DNA of 64,000 bases from Burkholderia plantarii (GTDB taxonomy: Bacteria > Pseudomonadota > Gammaproteobacteria > Burkholderiales > Burkholderiaceae), in the NCBI RefSeq assembly GCF_001411805.1, contig NZ_CP007212.1:4076041-4140040 (forward strand), given 5' to 3'. Below, piece after piece: positions 11,645 to 19,963 of the stretch. Within the stretch, counting starts at the first letter, position 1, and every line of letters starts with the position of its first letter. Under the pieces are notes generated by a model. That model made no database searches. It was not told where the DNA came from and was given only the letters and a program-made list of their open reading frames with translations. The translations under genes and the position numbers were made by a program.

Positions 11645-13933
11645 ATGACCGAATTCAAGGACACACAACAGCAGCTCTCGAAGTTCCGCCTGCGCGTCGC
11701 GGCGGCGGGGCTGTTCGTGTTCGTCTGCTTCGGGCTGCTCGCGACCCGCTTCTTCTACCTGCAGGTCTGGCAGCACAGCAAATACGCGCTGCAGGCCGAC
11801 GAGAACCGCATCTCGGTCGCGCCGATCGTGCCGAACCGCGGCATCATCACCGACCGCAACGGCGTGGTGCTGGCGCGCAATTACTCCGCGTACACGCTCG
11901 AAATCACGCCGTCGAAGCTGACCGACACGCTCGACAACACCATCAACGCGCTCTCGGAGGTGATCCCGATCGACGCGCGCGACCGCCGCCGCTTCAAGAA
12001 GCTGCAGGAGGATTCGAAGAATTTCGAAAGCCTGCCGATCCGCACCCGCTTGAGCGACGAGGAAGTGGCGCGCTTCACGGCGCAGCGCTGGCGCTTTCCC
12101 GGCGTCGAGGTGCGCGCGCGGCTGTTCCGGCAATACCCGCTCGGGCCGACGGCCGCGCACGTGATCGGCTACATCGGCCGGATCTCGAAGCGCGACCAGG
12201 ATCACATCGACGCGATGAGCGAAGCGAACGACGGCGATCCCGAGCACTACGACCCGCGCCGCGACGCCAACAACTACAAGGGCACCGACTACATCGGCAA
12301 GATCGGCGTCGAGCAGAGCTACGAGACCGAGCTGCACGGCGTGACCGGTTTCGAGGAAGTCGAGGTGACGGCGGGTGGGCGGCCGGTGCGCACGCTGTCG
12401 CGCACCCAGGCCACGCCCGGCGACAATCTCGTGCTGTCGATCGACATCGGGCTGCAGCAGGTGGCCGAGCAGGCGTTCGCCGGCAAGCGCGGCGCGCTGG
12501 TGGCGATCGAGCCGAGCACGGGCGACGTGCTCGCGTTCGTGTCGTCGCCGAGCTTCGACCCGAACTCGTTCGTCGACGGGATCGACCAGCAGACCTGGGA
12601 CGAACTCAACACCTCGCCCGACAAGCCGCTGCTGAACCGCCCGCTGCACGGCACCTACCCGCCCGGCTCGACCTACAAGCCGTTCATGGCGCTGGCCGGG
12701 CTCGAACTGGGCAAGCGCACGCCCGGCTGGGGCTTCCAGGATCCCGGCTACTTCACGTTCGGCGGCCACACGTTCCGCAACGACGTGCGCTCGGGCCAGG
12801 GCTGGGTCGACATGAACCGCGCGATCATGGTGTCGAACGACACCTACTTCTACATGCTCGCGCGCGACCTCGGCGTGACCAACATCGCGAACTTCATGAA
12901 GCCGTTCGGCTTCGGCCAGATCACCGGCATCGACGTGCAGGGCGAAGCGCGCGGCGTGCTGCCGTCGCCGGAATGGAAGCGCAAGACGTTCCGCAAGCCC
13001 GCGCTGCAGAAGTGGTACGACGGCGAAACCATCAGCCTCGGGATCGGCCAGGGCTACAACTCGTTCACGATCCTGCAGCTCGCGCACGCGATGGCCACGC
13101 TGGCCGACAACGGCGTCGTGATGAAGCCCCACCTGGTCAAGGAAATCGAGGACCCGATCACGCGCGAGCGGCACCTGACCGTGCCGAAGGAAAGCGCCGT
13201 GATCCCGCTCAAGCAGGCCAACATCGACGTGGTCAAGCGCGGCCTGGAGAACGTGATCGAGAACCCGTCCGGCACCGCCTACCAGGTCTTCCGCGGCGCG
13301 CCCTACACGGCGGCCGGCAAGACCGGCACGGCGCAGGTTTTCTCGCTGCAGGGCTCGAACTACCGCGGCCACCTGCTTGCCGAACGGCTGCGCGACCACG
13401 CGCTCTTCACCGCCTACGCGCCGGCCGACCATCCGCGCATCGCGCTCGCGCTGATCGTCGAGAACGGCGGCTGGGGTGCGCAGTCAGCCGGCCCGATCGC
13501 GCGCAAGGTGCTCGACTTCTATCTGGTCGAGCGCCAGAACCCCGTCAACGAGGCTACCGCGGTGGCCGCCGCCGCCTCGGCCACCGCACCCGTCAGCGCG
13601 CCCGTGGTCGGCGACACCACCCAGCCCGTGGAAATCGCGGCCGGCTTCACGGCGCTGCCGCAGCCGGTGCCGCCCGCCGCCGCGAGCGCGGCCGCCGCGG
13701 CCAGCGGCGCGAGCGCGGCCGATGCAGCCTCGGGCGGCATGCCCGATGGCGCGGGCGCGTCCGGCTCCGGTGATTCCGCCGGCGCCGCGGCGCCCGTCGA
13801 GGCCAGCCTGCCGCCCGCCCGGCGGCTGCCGCGCAGGCCGCACCGCGCGCCCGCGAGCGCGGCCTCCGCGCCCGCCGCGGCGCGCGACGAACGCACTCCC
13901 GCCCGGCCCGCCGCGGCCGGCATCGACGAATAA
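11645..13933 (+). CDS. mrdA: Penicillin-binding protein 2 (elongation transpeptidase)
   Basis: A 762-residue class B PBP that crosslinks peptidoglycan during cell elongation with RodA. It has an N-terminal membrane anchor (about residues 18-40) and a dimerisation domain. The transpeptidase motifs are S342-T-Y-K345, S397-N-D399 and K559-T-G561. The region after about residue 640 is a low-complexity Ala/Pro/Ser tail of roughly 120 residues that E. coli PBP2 lacks. It lies between mreD and rodA; rodA starts 11 bases after its stop. Confidence 0.97.
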   Translation: MTEFKDTQQQLSKFRLRVAAAGLFVFVCFGLLATRFFYLQVWQHSKYALQADENRISVAPIVPNRGIITDRNGVVLARNYSAYTLEITPSKLTDTLDNTINALSEVIPIDARDRRRFKKLQEDSKNFESLPIRTRLSDEEVARFTAQRWRFPGVEVRARLFRQYPLGPTAAHVIGYIGRISKRDQDHIDAMSEANDGDPEHYDPRRDANNYKGTDYIGKIGVEQSYETELHGVTGFEEVEVTAGGRPVRTLSRTQATPGDNLVLSIDIGLQQVAEQAFAGKRGALVAIEPSTGDVLAFVSSPSFDPNSFVDGIDQQTWDELNTSPDKPLLNRPLHGTYPPGSTYKPFMALAGLELGKRTPGWGFQDPGYFTFGGHTFRNDVRSGQGWVDMNRAIMVSNDTYFYMLARDLGVTNIANFMKPFGFGQITGIDVQGEARGVLPSPEWKRKTFRKPALQKWYDGETISLGIGQGYNSFTILQLAHAMATLADNGVVMKPHLVKEIEDPITRERHLTVPKESAVIPLKQANIDVVKRGLENVIENPSGTAYQVFRGAPYTAAGKTGTAQVFSLQGSNYRGHLLAERLRDHALFTAYAPADHPRIALALIVENGGWGAQSAGPIARKVLDFYLVERQNPVNEATAVAAAASATAPVSAPVVGDTTQPVEIAAGFTALPQPVPPAAASAAAAASGASAADAASGGMPDGAGASGSGDSAGAAAPVEASLPPARRLPRRPHRAPASAASAPAAARDERTPARPAAAGIDE

Positions 13934-13944
13934 CGGAGAAAGGC

Positions 13945-15093
13945 ATGCAATTCGACAAGCGCGCCTGGCTCGACAAGGCCAAACAGATGTTCGCGGGCTT
14001 CGACCGCCCGCTCGCGCTGATCGTGTTCCTGCTGCTCTGCGTGGGCATCGTCACGCTCTACAGCGCGAGCATCGACATGCCCGGGCGCGTCGAGGACCAG
14101 CTTCGCAACATCATGCTGACGTTCGTGCTGATGTGGATCATCGCGAACATCCCGCCGCAGACGCTGATGCGCTTCGCGGTGCCGCTCTACTCGTTCGGCA
14201 TCGCGCTGCTGGTGGCCGTCGCGCTGTTCGGGATGACCAAGAAGGGCGCGAAACGCTGGCTCAACATCGGCGTCGTGATCCAGCCGTCGGAGATCCTCAA
14301 GATCGCCACGCCGCTGATGCTCGCCTGGTACTACCAGCGCCGCGAGGGCGGGATTCGCTGGTACGACTATCTGGTCGCGTTCGGCATCCTGCTGCTGCCG
14401 GTCGGGCTGATCGCCAAGCAGCCCGACCTCGGCACCGCCGTGCTGGTGCTGGCGGCCGGCCTGTTCGTGATCTACCTGGCCGGGCTGTCGTTCAAGCTGA
14501 TCGTGCCGGTGCTCGTCGCCGGCGTGATCGCCGTGGTCGCGATCGCCACCTTCGAGGACAAGATCTGCCAGCCGCAGGTGGTCTGGCCGCTGATGCACGA
14601 CTACCAGAAACACCGCGTCTGCACCCTGCTCGATCCCACCACCGATCCGCTCGGCAAGGGCTTCCACACGATCCAGGCGGTGATCGCGATCGGTTCGGGC
14701 GGGCCGTTCGGCAAGGGCTACCTGAAGGGCACGCAGGCCCACCTCGAGTTCATCCCCGAGAAGCACACCGACTTCATCTTCGCGGTGTACTCCGAGGAAT
14801 TCGGGCTCGCGGGCGGCCTCGTGCTGCTCACGCTCTACATGGCGCTGATCACGCGCGGGCTGATCATCGCCGCGCAGGGCTCGACGCTGTTCGGGCGCCT
14901 GCTGGCCGGCTCGCTGTCGCTCGGCTTCTTCACCTATGCGTTCGTCAACGTCGGGATGGTCAGCGGCGTGTTGCCGGTGGTGGGCGTGCCGCTGCCGTTC
15001 ATGAGCTACGGCGGCACCGCGCTGATCACGCTCGGCGTCGCGACCGGCCTGATCATGAGCGTCGGGCGGCAGAAGCGGCTGATGAAGTCGTAG
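13945..15093 (+). CDS. rodA: Peptidoglycan glycosyltransferase RodA (MrdB)
   Basis: A 382-residue SEDS-family polytopic membrane protein that polymerises lipid II during elongation together with PBP2. About ten hydrophobic helices are visible. Conserved SEDS segments include the KGAKRWL loop, the GLIAKQPDLGTA segment and the C-terminal VPLPFMSYGG. A GGAG ribosome site precedes the ATG. It is the last gene of the rod-shape operon and is followed by an intrinsic terminator. Confidence 0.97.
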   Translation: MQFDKRAWLDKAKQMFAGFDRPLALIVFLLLCVGIVTLYSASIDMPGRVEDQLRNIMLTFVLMWIIANIPPQTLMRFAVPLYSFGIALLVAVALFGMTKKGAKRWLNIGVVIQPSEILKIATPLMLAWYYQRREGGIRWYDYLVAFGILLLPVGLIAKQPDLGTAVLVLAAGLFVIYLAGLSFKLIVPVLVAGVIAVVAIATFEDKICQPQVVWPLMHDYQKHRVCTLLDPTTDPLGKGFHTIQAVIAIGSGGPFGKGYLKGTQAHLEFIPEKHTDFIFAVYSEEFGLAGGLVLLTLYMALITRGLIIAAQGSTLFGRLLAGSLSLGFFTYAFVNVGMVSGVLPVVGVPLPFMSYGGTALITLGVATGLIMSVGRQKRLMKS

Positions 15094-15124
15094 CAGGCCG
15101 GCCCCGCTTGCGTCGATGTGCAGG

Positions 15125-15148
15125 ATGCCCGCGTGAGCGGGCATTTTT
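15125..15148 (+). terminator. Intrinsic terminator of the mreBCD-mrdA-rodA operon
   Basis: A perfect 8-bp stem (15125-15132 with 15137-15144) with loop GTGA is followed by a short T run, 32 bases after the rodA stop. Apart from a weak GC-rich tandem repeat just downstream, the remaining 15149-15430 stretch holds nothing I can assign. Confidence 0.8.
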
Positions 15149-15156
15149 CATTGGGG

Positions 15157-15204
15157 CGACCGGTTGGCGAGGGGCCGGTTCGCGAGGAGCCGGTTCGCGG
15201 GGCG
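15157..15204. repeat. Imperfect 15-bp tandem repeat, about three copies
   Basis: A GCCGGTTCGCGAGGA-like unit occurs about three times in a row, the first copy degenerate. It is non-coding, between rodA and the Sel1-repeat gene. It may be simple replication slippage; no function is inferred. Confidence 0.45.
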
Positions 15205-15430
15205 ATCGTTTCGCCGGGCGGCGTGCCCGACGACGGCGAGGGCCCGGCCCGGGCCGATCGCTTCCGTCTTGGCACCGGCGATGCCGTTCAACGCCACGCA
15301 GCGGGCATCGCCAGCCGGGTTCACCGCGCGACGCGCGGCAACCGGATCGCACCGCGCGCCGGCCATGCCGCCCGTGCCGGCCGCTCGTACGATAACCGCG
15401 GCGCAGCGATCTGGCCGCGGCGCCGCGCGT

Positions 15431-16276
15431 TCACTGCGAGGCCGGTTGCGCGGCCGACGCCTGCGAAGCGGCCGCCGCCACCTGCGCGCGCAGGATCCCG
15501 CTGAGCTCCTGATACTTCAGCGCGGCCACCTCGTCGCCCTGCGTCGCCGCCGCCGCGTAATAGGCGCGCGCGATGTTCAGGTTCACCGCGACGCCGTCGC
15601 CGCCGTGCTCGTAGAACGAGGCGGTCACGTATTGCGCGACCGGCTCGCCGGCGTCGGCCGCCCTCTGGTACCAGACGAACGCCTCGTGGTTGTCGCGCGG
15701 CGTGCCGCGACCGTCCAGGAACTGGTTGGCGAGCGCGAGTTCGGCCTGCACGCTGCCCTGCTGCGCCGCCTTCAGATACCAGCCGTGCGCCGCCGTCGCG
15801 TCGCGCGCGACGAACTGGCCGTCGTCGTACATCGTCGCGAGCACGTATTGCGCTTGCGTCATGCCGGCCCCGGCCGCCTCGGTCAGCCAGCGCACGCCGT
15901 CCGGCACGCTGGCGGCCGTGCCCTCGCCCTTGAGCAGCATCATTGCGTAGTTGAACTGCGCGAGCCGGTCGCCGCGCGCCGCCTCACGCCGGAAGCCGGC
16001 CAGCGCGGCCGGATAGTCGCCCGCGTTGTAGTCCGCGACGGCCGACTCGGTGGTCGCGCGCGAGGCTTTCGGCTTGCCGGCGTGTTTCGGCGCCTTCGCG
16101 GCGGGCCGGCTCGCGGCCGCGGCGGCCGGCGCCGAGGCCGCGGCATCGGCCGCCTGCGCCGGCCCGTTCGCCGCGAACCACGCGAGCGCCACGCCGAGCG
16201 CGAGCACGCCGCCGACGCGCCGACGCGCGGGCATTTCCTGCATGGCGCGCCGCGCCCGCATCCGTAAGCCGTTCAT
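15431..16276 (-). CDS. Sel1-like repeat (tetratricopeptide-like) secreted protein
   Basis: A 281-residue protein with a basic N-terminus and hydrophobic segment ending in AQAADA (about residues 1-45), which fits a signal peptide for export. An Ala/Lys-rich linker follows, then four to five Sel1-type repeats (AQYVLATMYDDG, AELALANQFLDG, AQYVTASFYEHG). Such repeats bind partner proteins, often in envelope or stress functions; the partner is unknown. I chose the ATG at 16276 because AGGAGG lies seven bases upstream; the ATG at 16282 is too close to it. The 545 bases upstream (16277-16821) are GC-rich and show no convincing gene. Confidence 0.8.
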   Translation of the reverse strand: MNGLRMRARRAMQEMPARRRVGGVLALGVALAWFAANGPAQAADAAASAPAAAAASRPAAKAPKHAGKPKASRATTESAVADYNAGDYPAALAGFRREAARGDRLAQFNYAMMLLKGEGTAASVPDGVRWLTEAAGAGMTQAQYVLATMYDDGQFVARDATAAHGWYLKAAQQGSVQAELALANQFLDGRGTPRDNHEAFVWYQRAADAGEPVAQYVTASFYEHGGDGVAVNLNIARAYYAAAATQGDEVAALKYQELSGILRAQVAAAASQASAAQPASQ

Positions 16277-16821
16277 GTCCATTCCTCCTGCGTCACGCGC
16301 GGACCGCCGCGCGTCGGATCCCGCGCGACCCGCGCGCGCGCGATCCGATGTTTCGCCGCGCGGGGCGGCGAAGTCGTTGTTGTAATCGGGGGAAGGCGTG
16401 AGCGACGCGAGGCGGCTGCCGGCTCCCGAGCGGGTGGCGGCGCGCGGCGGCGAGCGACCGGATCGGCCCGCGGCACCACGCGCGCGACGATCATACAGCG
16501 GCCAGAAATGTGCTGCCGGGCGCGGACGCGGCGCGGGAAACGGCCGGGCGAAGCGGTCGCGACGGTGGGGAAAGGAAGCGGGCAACGGCGCCGCGGGCAA
16601 GGCGCCCGCCAGCGCGGCGGCAAACTGGAACGGCGAAAAAACCGCGCAAAGGCGGGAGAAAGCGGTGAGCACGGCACGCCGCGCATCAGCGACGCACGCG
16701 CCGGACAGCCAGATGAATTGCGCCGAACGACATCGACAGGCATCGACAGGCAGAGCCGCCACGAGCGGGTAAATGCACCCGGCACGCACCAACGCCGCCG
16801 GCGCGCTCGTACAACCGCTTC

Positions 16822-17274
16822 TCAGCGGCCCGGCTCGCGCTCCACGTCGGCCCAGCAGTTCGGCGTCTCGTAGAGCCGCACGCGCTCAAGGCGAAGGTTT
16901 ACGCCGTAGTGCGCGTCGTAGACGTTCGCGAGGATGTCGAACGCGATCGCCGCGAGGTTCTCGACGGTGGGGATGCGGTCGAGCACGACCGTCTTGTGGT
17001 CGGCCATCTTCTCGAGGAACGAGCGCACCACCTCGTCGCGCGCGTAGACGAGGAACGCGTGGTCCCACTTGCCGACCAGATGCTCCATCGCGAGCGACTT
17101 CACGTCGGCGAAATCCATCACCATGCCGCGGTCCGGCGCGCCCTCGACGTCGACGAGGTCGCCGCGCAGCGTGATTTCGAGCACGTAGCGATGGCCATGC
17201 AGGTTGCGGCACTGGCTGCGGTGGTCGGGGATGCGGTGCCCCGCGTCGAATTCGAGTTTTCGGGTAATCAGCAC
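16822..17274 (-). CDS. queD: 6-carboxy-5,6,7,8-tetrahydropterin synthase
   Basis: A 150-residue QueD of the 6-pyruvoyl-tetrahydropterin synthase fold, converting dihydroneopterin triphosphate to 6-carboxytetrahydropterin in queuosine (preQ0) synthesis. Zinc ligands are H13 in DAGHRI and H26/H28 in NLHGH, with the catalytic cysteine C22 just before (QCRNLHGH). It is the last gene of queC-queE-queD on the minus strand, 19 bases after queE. Confidence 0.95.
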   Translation of the reverse strand: MLITRKLEFDAGHRIPDHRSQCRNLHGHRYVLEITLRGDLVDVEGAPDRGMVMDFADVKSLAMEHLVGKWDHAFLVYARDEVVRSFLEKMADHKTVVLDRIPTVENLAAIAFDILANVYDAHYGVNLRLERVRLYETPNCWADVEREPGR

Positions 17275-17293
17275 GATGAGTGAAGCTCGCGGC

Positions 17294-17926
17294 TCAGGGA
17301 ATGTTCAGGTATTTGTGGGTCTGCATCGACAGCCGCCATTGCGGATGGCGCTTGCACCAGTCGATCGCGAGCTTCGTATTGATGTCGCGCGAGGGGCCGT
17401 CCATCGGCTGCACGAGGAAGTACTCGAAATCGAGCCCCGCGTACTCGGCGAGGCGCTGGTTGTCCTGCGGGATCACGACCTTCAGTTCGTGCCCGCGGGT
17501 CACCACCAGCGGCGCGTCGGCCTTCGGGCTCACGCAGATCCAGTCGATCGTGTCGAGCACCGGCAGCGAGCCGTTGGTCTCGATCGCGATCTCGAAGCCG
17601 CGCGCATGCAGCGCGTCGACGAGCGGCTGGTCGAGCTGCAGCATCGGCTCGCCGCCCGTGCAGACCACGAAGCGGTGCGCCTCGCCCGCCGGCCACAGCG
17701 CCGCGACCTGATCGGCGAGCAGCTCGGGCGTCTTGAACTTGCCGCCGTTCTCGCCGTCGGTGCCGACGAAGTCGGTATCGCAGAACCGGCAGACGGCGCT
17801 GTCGCGGTCGGCCTCGCGGCCGGTCCACAGATTGCAGCCGGCGAAGCGGCAGAACACGGCCGGGCGCCCGGCGTTCGCGCCCTCGCCCTGCAATGTGTAG
17901 AAGATTTCCTTGACCGTGTACGTCAT
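17294..17926 (-). CDS. queE: 7-carboxy-7-deazaguanine synthase (radical SAM)
   Basis: A 210-residue radical SAM enzyme making 7-carboxy-7-deazaguanine from 6-carboxytetrahydropterin. The iron-sulfur cysteines are C31, C46 and C49, giving CX14CX2C instead of the classical CX3CX2C. This is the variant cluster described for the Burkholderia multivorans enzyme. It sits between queC and queD, which perform the following and preceding steps. Confidence 0.96.
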   Translation of the reverse strand: MTYTVKEIFYTLQGEGANAGRPAVFCRFAGCNLWTGREADRDSAVCRFCDTDFVGTDGENGGKFKTPELLADQVAALWPAGEAHRFVVCTGGEPMLQLDQPLVDALHARGFEIAIETNGSLPVLDTIDWICVSPKADAPLVVTRGHELKVVIPQDNQRLAEYAGLDFEYFLVQPMDGPSRDINTKLAIDWCKRHPQWRLSMQTHKYLNIP

Positions 17927-18082
17927 CGCTCGTGCGGCGGCTCGACGCCGCCCGTTCCATTGGTGCGCGGGATGCCCGCGCGACTGACTGATGCCCGACT
18001 GGTCGGGCGCGACCCGCGCGAGAGCCGCCCGGCCGGCGCCGCTTCCAGGGCAATCCTCAACGCGGCACCCCGGAGCGGCACC

Positions 18083-18817
18083 TCAGGCCGGCGCCTCGGT
18101 CACCTGTTCGCCGTTGCGGTACGCCTCGTAGCCGCGCCGGCGCAGCTTGCAGGCCGGGCACGCGCCGCAGCCGAAGCCCCAGTCGTGCAGCTCGGCGCGC
18201 TCGCCCACGTAGCAGGTATGCGTCTCGACGCGTACCAGCTCGACCAGCGCGGCGCCGCCCAGCTGCTCGGCGAGCCGCCAGGTGTCGGCCTTGTCGAGCC
18301 ACATCAGCGGCGTCTCGAGCACCACGCGCGTGTCCATGCCGAGATTGAGCGCGACCTGCAGCGCCTTCATGGTGTCGTCGCGGCAGTCGGGATAGCCGGA
18401 GAAATCGGTCTCGCACATGCCGCCCACCAGCACCTTGAGCCCGCGCCGGTAGGCCACGGCCGCCGCGATCGTCATGAACAGCAGGTTGCGGCCCGGCACG
18501 AACGTGTTCGGCAGCCCGTTATCGGCCATCTCGATCTCGATCGAGCGCGTCATCGCGGTATCGCTGATCGCGCCGAGCACCGACAGGTCGATCATGTGAT
18601 CGTCGCCGAGCCGGCCGGCCCACTGCGCAAACCGCGTGCGCAGCGCTTCGCGGACGCCTTCGCGGCACTCCAGCTCGACGCGATGCCGCTGGCCGTAGTC
18701 GAAGCCGAGCGTCTCGACGGTCTGGTAACGTTCGAGCGCCCAGGCAACGCAGGTCGCCGAATCCTGGCCGCCGGAAAACAGCACGAGCGCGCCACCCTTA
18801 GCGTCTGTCCGAATCAC
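18083..18817 (-). CDS. queC: 7-cyano-7-deazaguanine synthase
   Basis: A 244-residue ATP-pyrophosphatase-type enzyme that converts 7-carboxy-7-deazaguanine to preQ0 using ammonia and ATP. The PP-loop SGGQDS is at residues 15-20. The C-terminal zinc site is visible as a Cys followed by CGACPAC. It is first in the que cluster, 156 bases before queE. I saw no preQ1 riboswitch upstream. Confidence 0.96.
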   Translation of the reverse strand: MIRTDAKGGALVLFSGGQDSATCVAWALERYQTVETLGFDYGQRHRVELECREGVREALRTRFAQWAGRLGDDHMIDLSVLGAISDTAMTRSIEIEMADNGLPNTFVPGRNLLFMTIAAAVAYRRGLKVLVGGMCETDFSGYPDCRDDTMKALQVALNLGMDTRVVLETPLMWLDKADTWRLAEQLGGAALVELVRVETHTCYVGERAELHDWGFGCGACPACKLRRRGYEAYRNGEQVTEAPA

Positions 18818-18920
18818 CGTGTACTCCGTGTATCAAGAGGCCCGCGTCGCGCGATGCCGGGGGCGCCGCCAGCATGGCCGACGCCGCGTGAGCGGAGTAT
18901 GCGGCGGCTCGGCGCCAAAC

Positions 18921-18964
18921 AAAAAAGGACTTGCGGCGCCGGAAAGCTGCGTCCTCAAGTCCTT
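18921..18964 (-). terminator. Candidate intrinsic terminator upstream of queC
   Basis: A 9-bp inverted repeat (18925-18933 with 18956-18964) is followed on the minus strand by a T run. It lies between tRNA-Phe and queC and could stop read-through from the tRNA unit. Confidence 0.55.
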
Positions 18965-19085
18965 CAAGTCTTTGAGTCGGCAGGGATTTTATCATGCGGC
19001 CCGCGCCTGCGCCGGGTGAGGCCGCGCGCGGCGCGCCTGCCGCGCATCGACTCGCGCAAGGAACCCGCGCGCCGCTTCCCGTTCC

Positions 19086-19129
19086 GGAAAAAGGAAAAGG
19101 TCCAAAAGCCGTGAAGCCTTTGGACCTTT
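19086..19129 (-). terminator. Intrinsic terminator of tRNA-Phe
   Basis: A perfect 11-bp stem (19096-19106 with 19119-19129) is followed on the minus strand by a T-rich tract. It begins eight bases after the CCA end of tRNA-Phe. Confidence 0.8.
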
Positions 19130-19136
19130 GAATACT

Positions 19137-19212
19137 TGGTGGCCTGGGTCGGAATCGAACCAACGACACGCGGATTTTCAATCCGCTGCTCTACCAACTG
19201 AGCTACCGGGCC
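19137..19212 (-). tRNA. tRNA-Phe (anticodon GAA)
   Basis: A 76-base cloverleaf on the minus strand with anticodon loop TTGAAAA, D-arm GCTC/GAGC, T-arm with TTCGATT loop and an encoded CCA end. The acceptor stem pairs except for a C5-A68 mismatch. Confidence 0.96.
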
Positions 19213-19226
19213 AACGAAGAAGTGAG

Positions 19227-19255
19227 ATTATAGTGAGCTCCCCGATGGAGAGCAA
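19227..19255 (-). promoter_or_regulatory. Sigma-70 promoter of tRNA-Phe
   Basis: On the minus strand TTGCTC (19250-19255) and a perfect TATAAT (19227-19232) are spaced 17 bases apart, with the -10 box ending 14 bases before the tRNA 5' end. Confidence 0.75.
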
Positions 19256-19273
19256 GCCCTTTTCCAGAAAATT

Positions 19274-19963
19274 TCAAAGCCCGCCTTCGGGCACCTTCTT
19301 GCCGAGCTCGACGCCGAGCTGCTTGAGCTTGCGATAAAGGTGCGTGCGCTCGAGCCCGGTCTTCTCCGCCACGCGCGTCATGCTGCCGTTCTCGCGTGCG
19401 AGGTGGTACTCGAAGTAGGCGCGCTCGAACGCGTCGCGCGCCTCGCGCAGCGGGATGTCGAACGGAATCGCGGCCGCCTGCCCCGCGAGCCCGACCGGCA
19501 CGCCCGGCTCCTCGCCGAGCGACGGCAGCGCGGCCGCCGAGGCGACCGGCACCGGGCCGGCGGCCGGCTTCGCGGCCGGGTGCTGCAGCACCGGCGCCGC
19601 GCCGCGCGCGAGCCCGTGCTCCACCGATTTCAGGAGCTTCTGCAACGCGATCGGTTTCTCGAGAAAATCGAGCGCGCCGATCTTGGTCGCCTCGACCGCC
19701 GTGTCGATCGTCGCATGGCCCGACATCATGATCACCGGCATCGTCAGTTGTCCGTGGCTCGCCCACTCCTTCAACAACGTGACGCCGTCGGTATCGGGCA
19801 TCCAGATATCGAGCAGCACGAGGTCGGGCGCGTGACGCTGGCGATACTCGCGCGCAGCCTGCGCGTTTTCCGCCACCTCGACGACATGTCCTTCGTCGGC
19901 GAGGATTTCCGAGAGCAATTCCCGGATGCCCATTTCATCATCTACCACCAGGATGGTTGCCAT
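19274..19963 (-). CDS. NtrX-like response regulator lacking the AAA+ domain (receiver + Fis-type HTH)
   Basis: A 229-residue response regulator. The receiver domain (about residues 1-120) has the acidic pair D8-D9, phospho-acceptor D52 in LLDIWMP, and a conserved Lys in LEKP. An Ala/Pro-rich linker (about 125-170) follows, then a Fis-type helix-turn-helix (about 185-225, with TRVAEKTGLERTHLYRKLKQL). NtrX normally has a sigma-54-activating AAA+ domain between these; it is absent here, so it cannot activate sigma-54 in the usual way. The start directly abuts the stop of the NtrY-like kinase gene. It resembles betaproteobacterial NtrX/PlrR-type regulators; redox or respiratory control is an inference from those homologues. 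Confidence 0.9.
   Translation of the reverse strand: MATILVVDDEMGIRELLSEILADEGHVVEVAENAQAAREYRQRHAPDLVLLDIWMPDTDGVTLLKEWASHGQLTMPVIMMSGHATIDTAVEATKIGALDFLEKPIALQKLLKSVEHGLARGAAPVLQHPAAKPAAGPVPVASAAALPSLGEEPGVPVGLAGQAAAIPFDIPLREARDAFERAYFEYHLARENGSMTRVAEKTGLERTHLYRKLKQLGVELGKKVPEGGL

Noticed and set aside
16732..16752. Two copies of CATCGACAGG as a tandem repeat
   Set aside because: Only two 10-base copies; likely chance in GC-rich sequence.
18818..19136. preQ1 riboswitch upstream of queC
   Set aside because: No pseudoknot-like aptamer was seen; the inverted repeats there are better explained as terminators facing the same strand.
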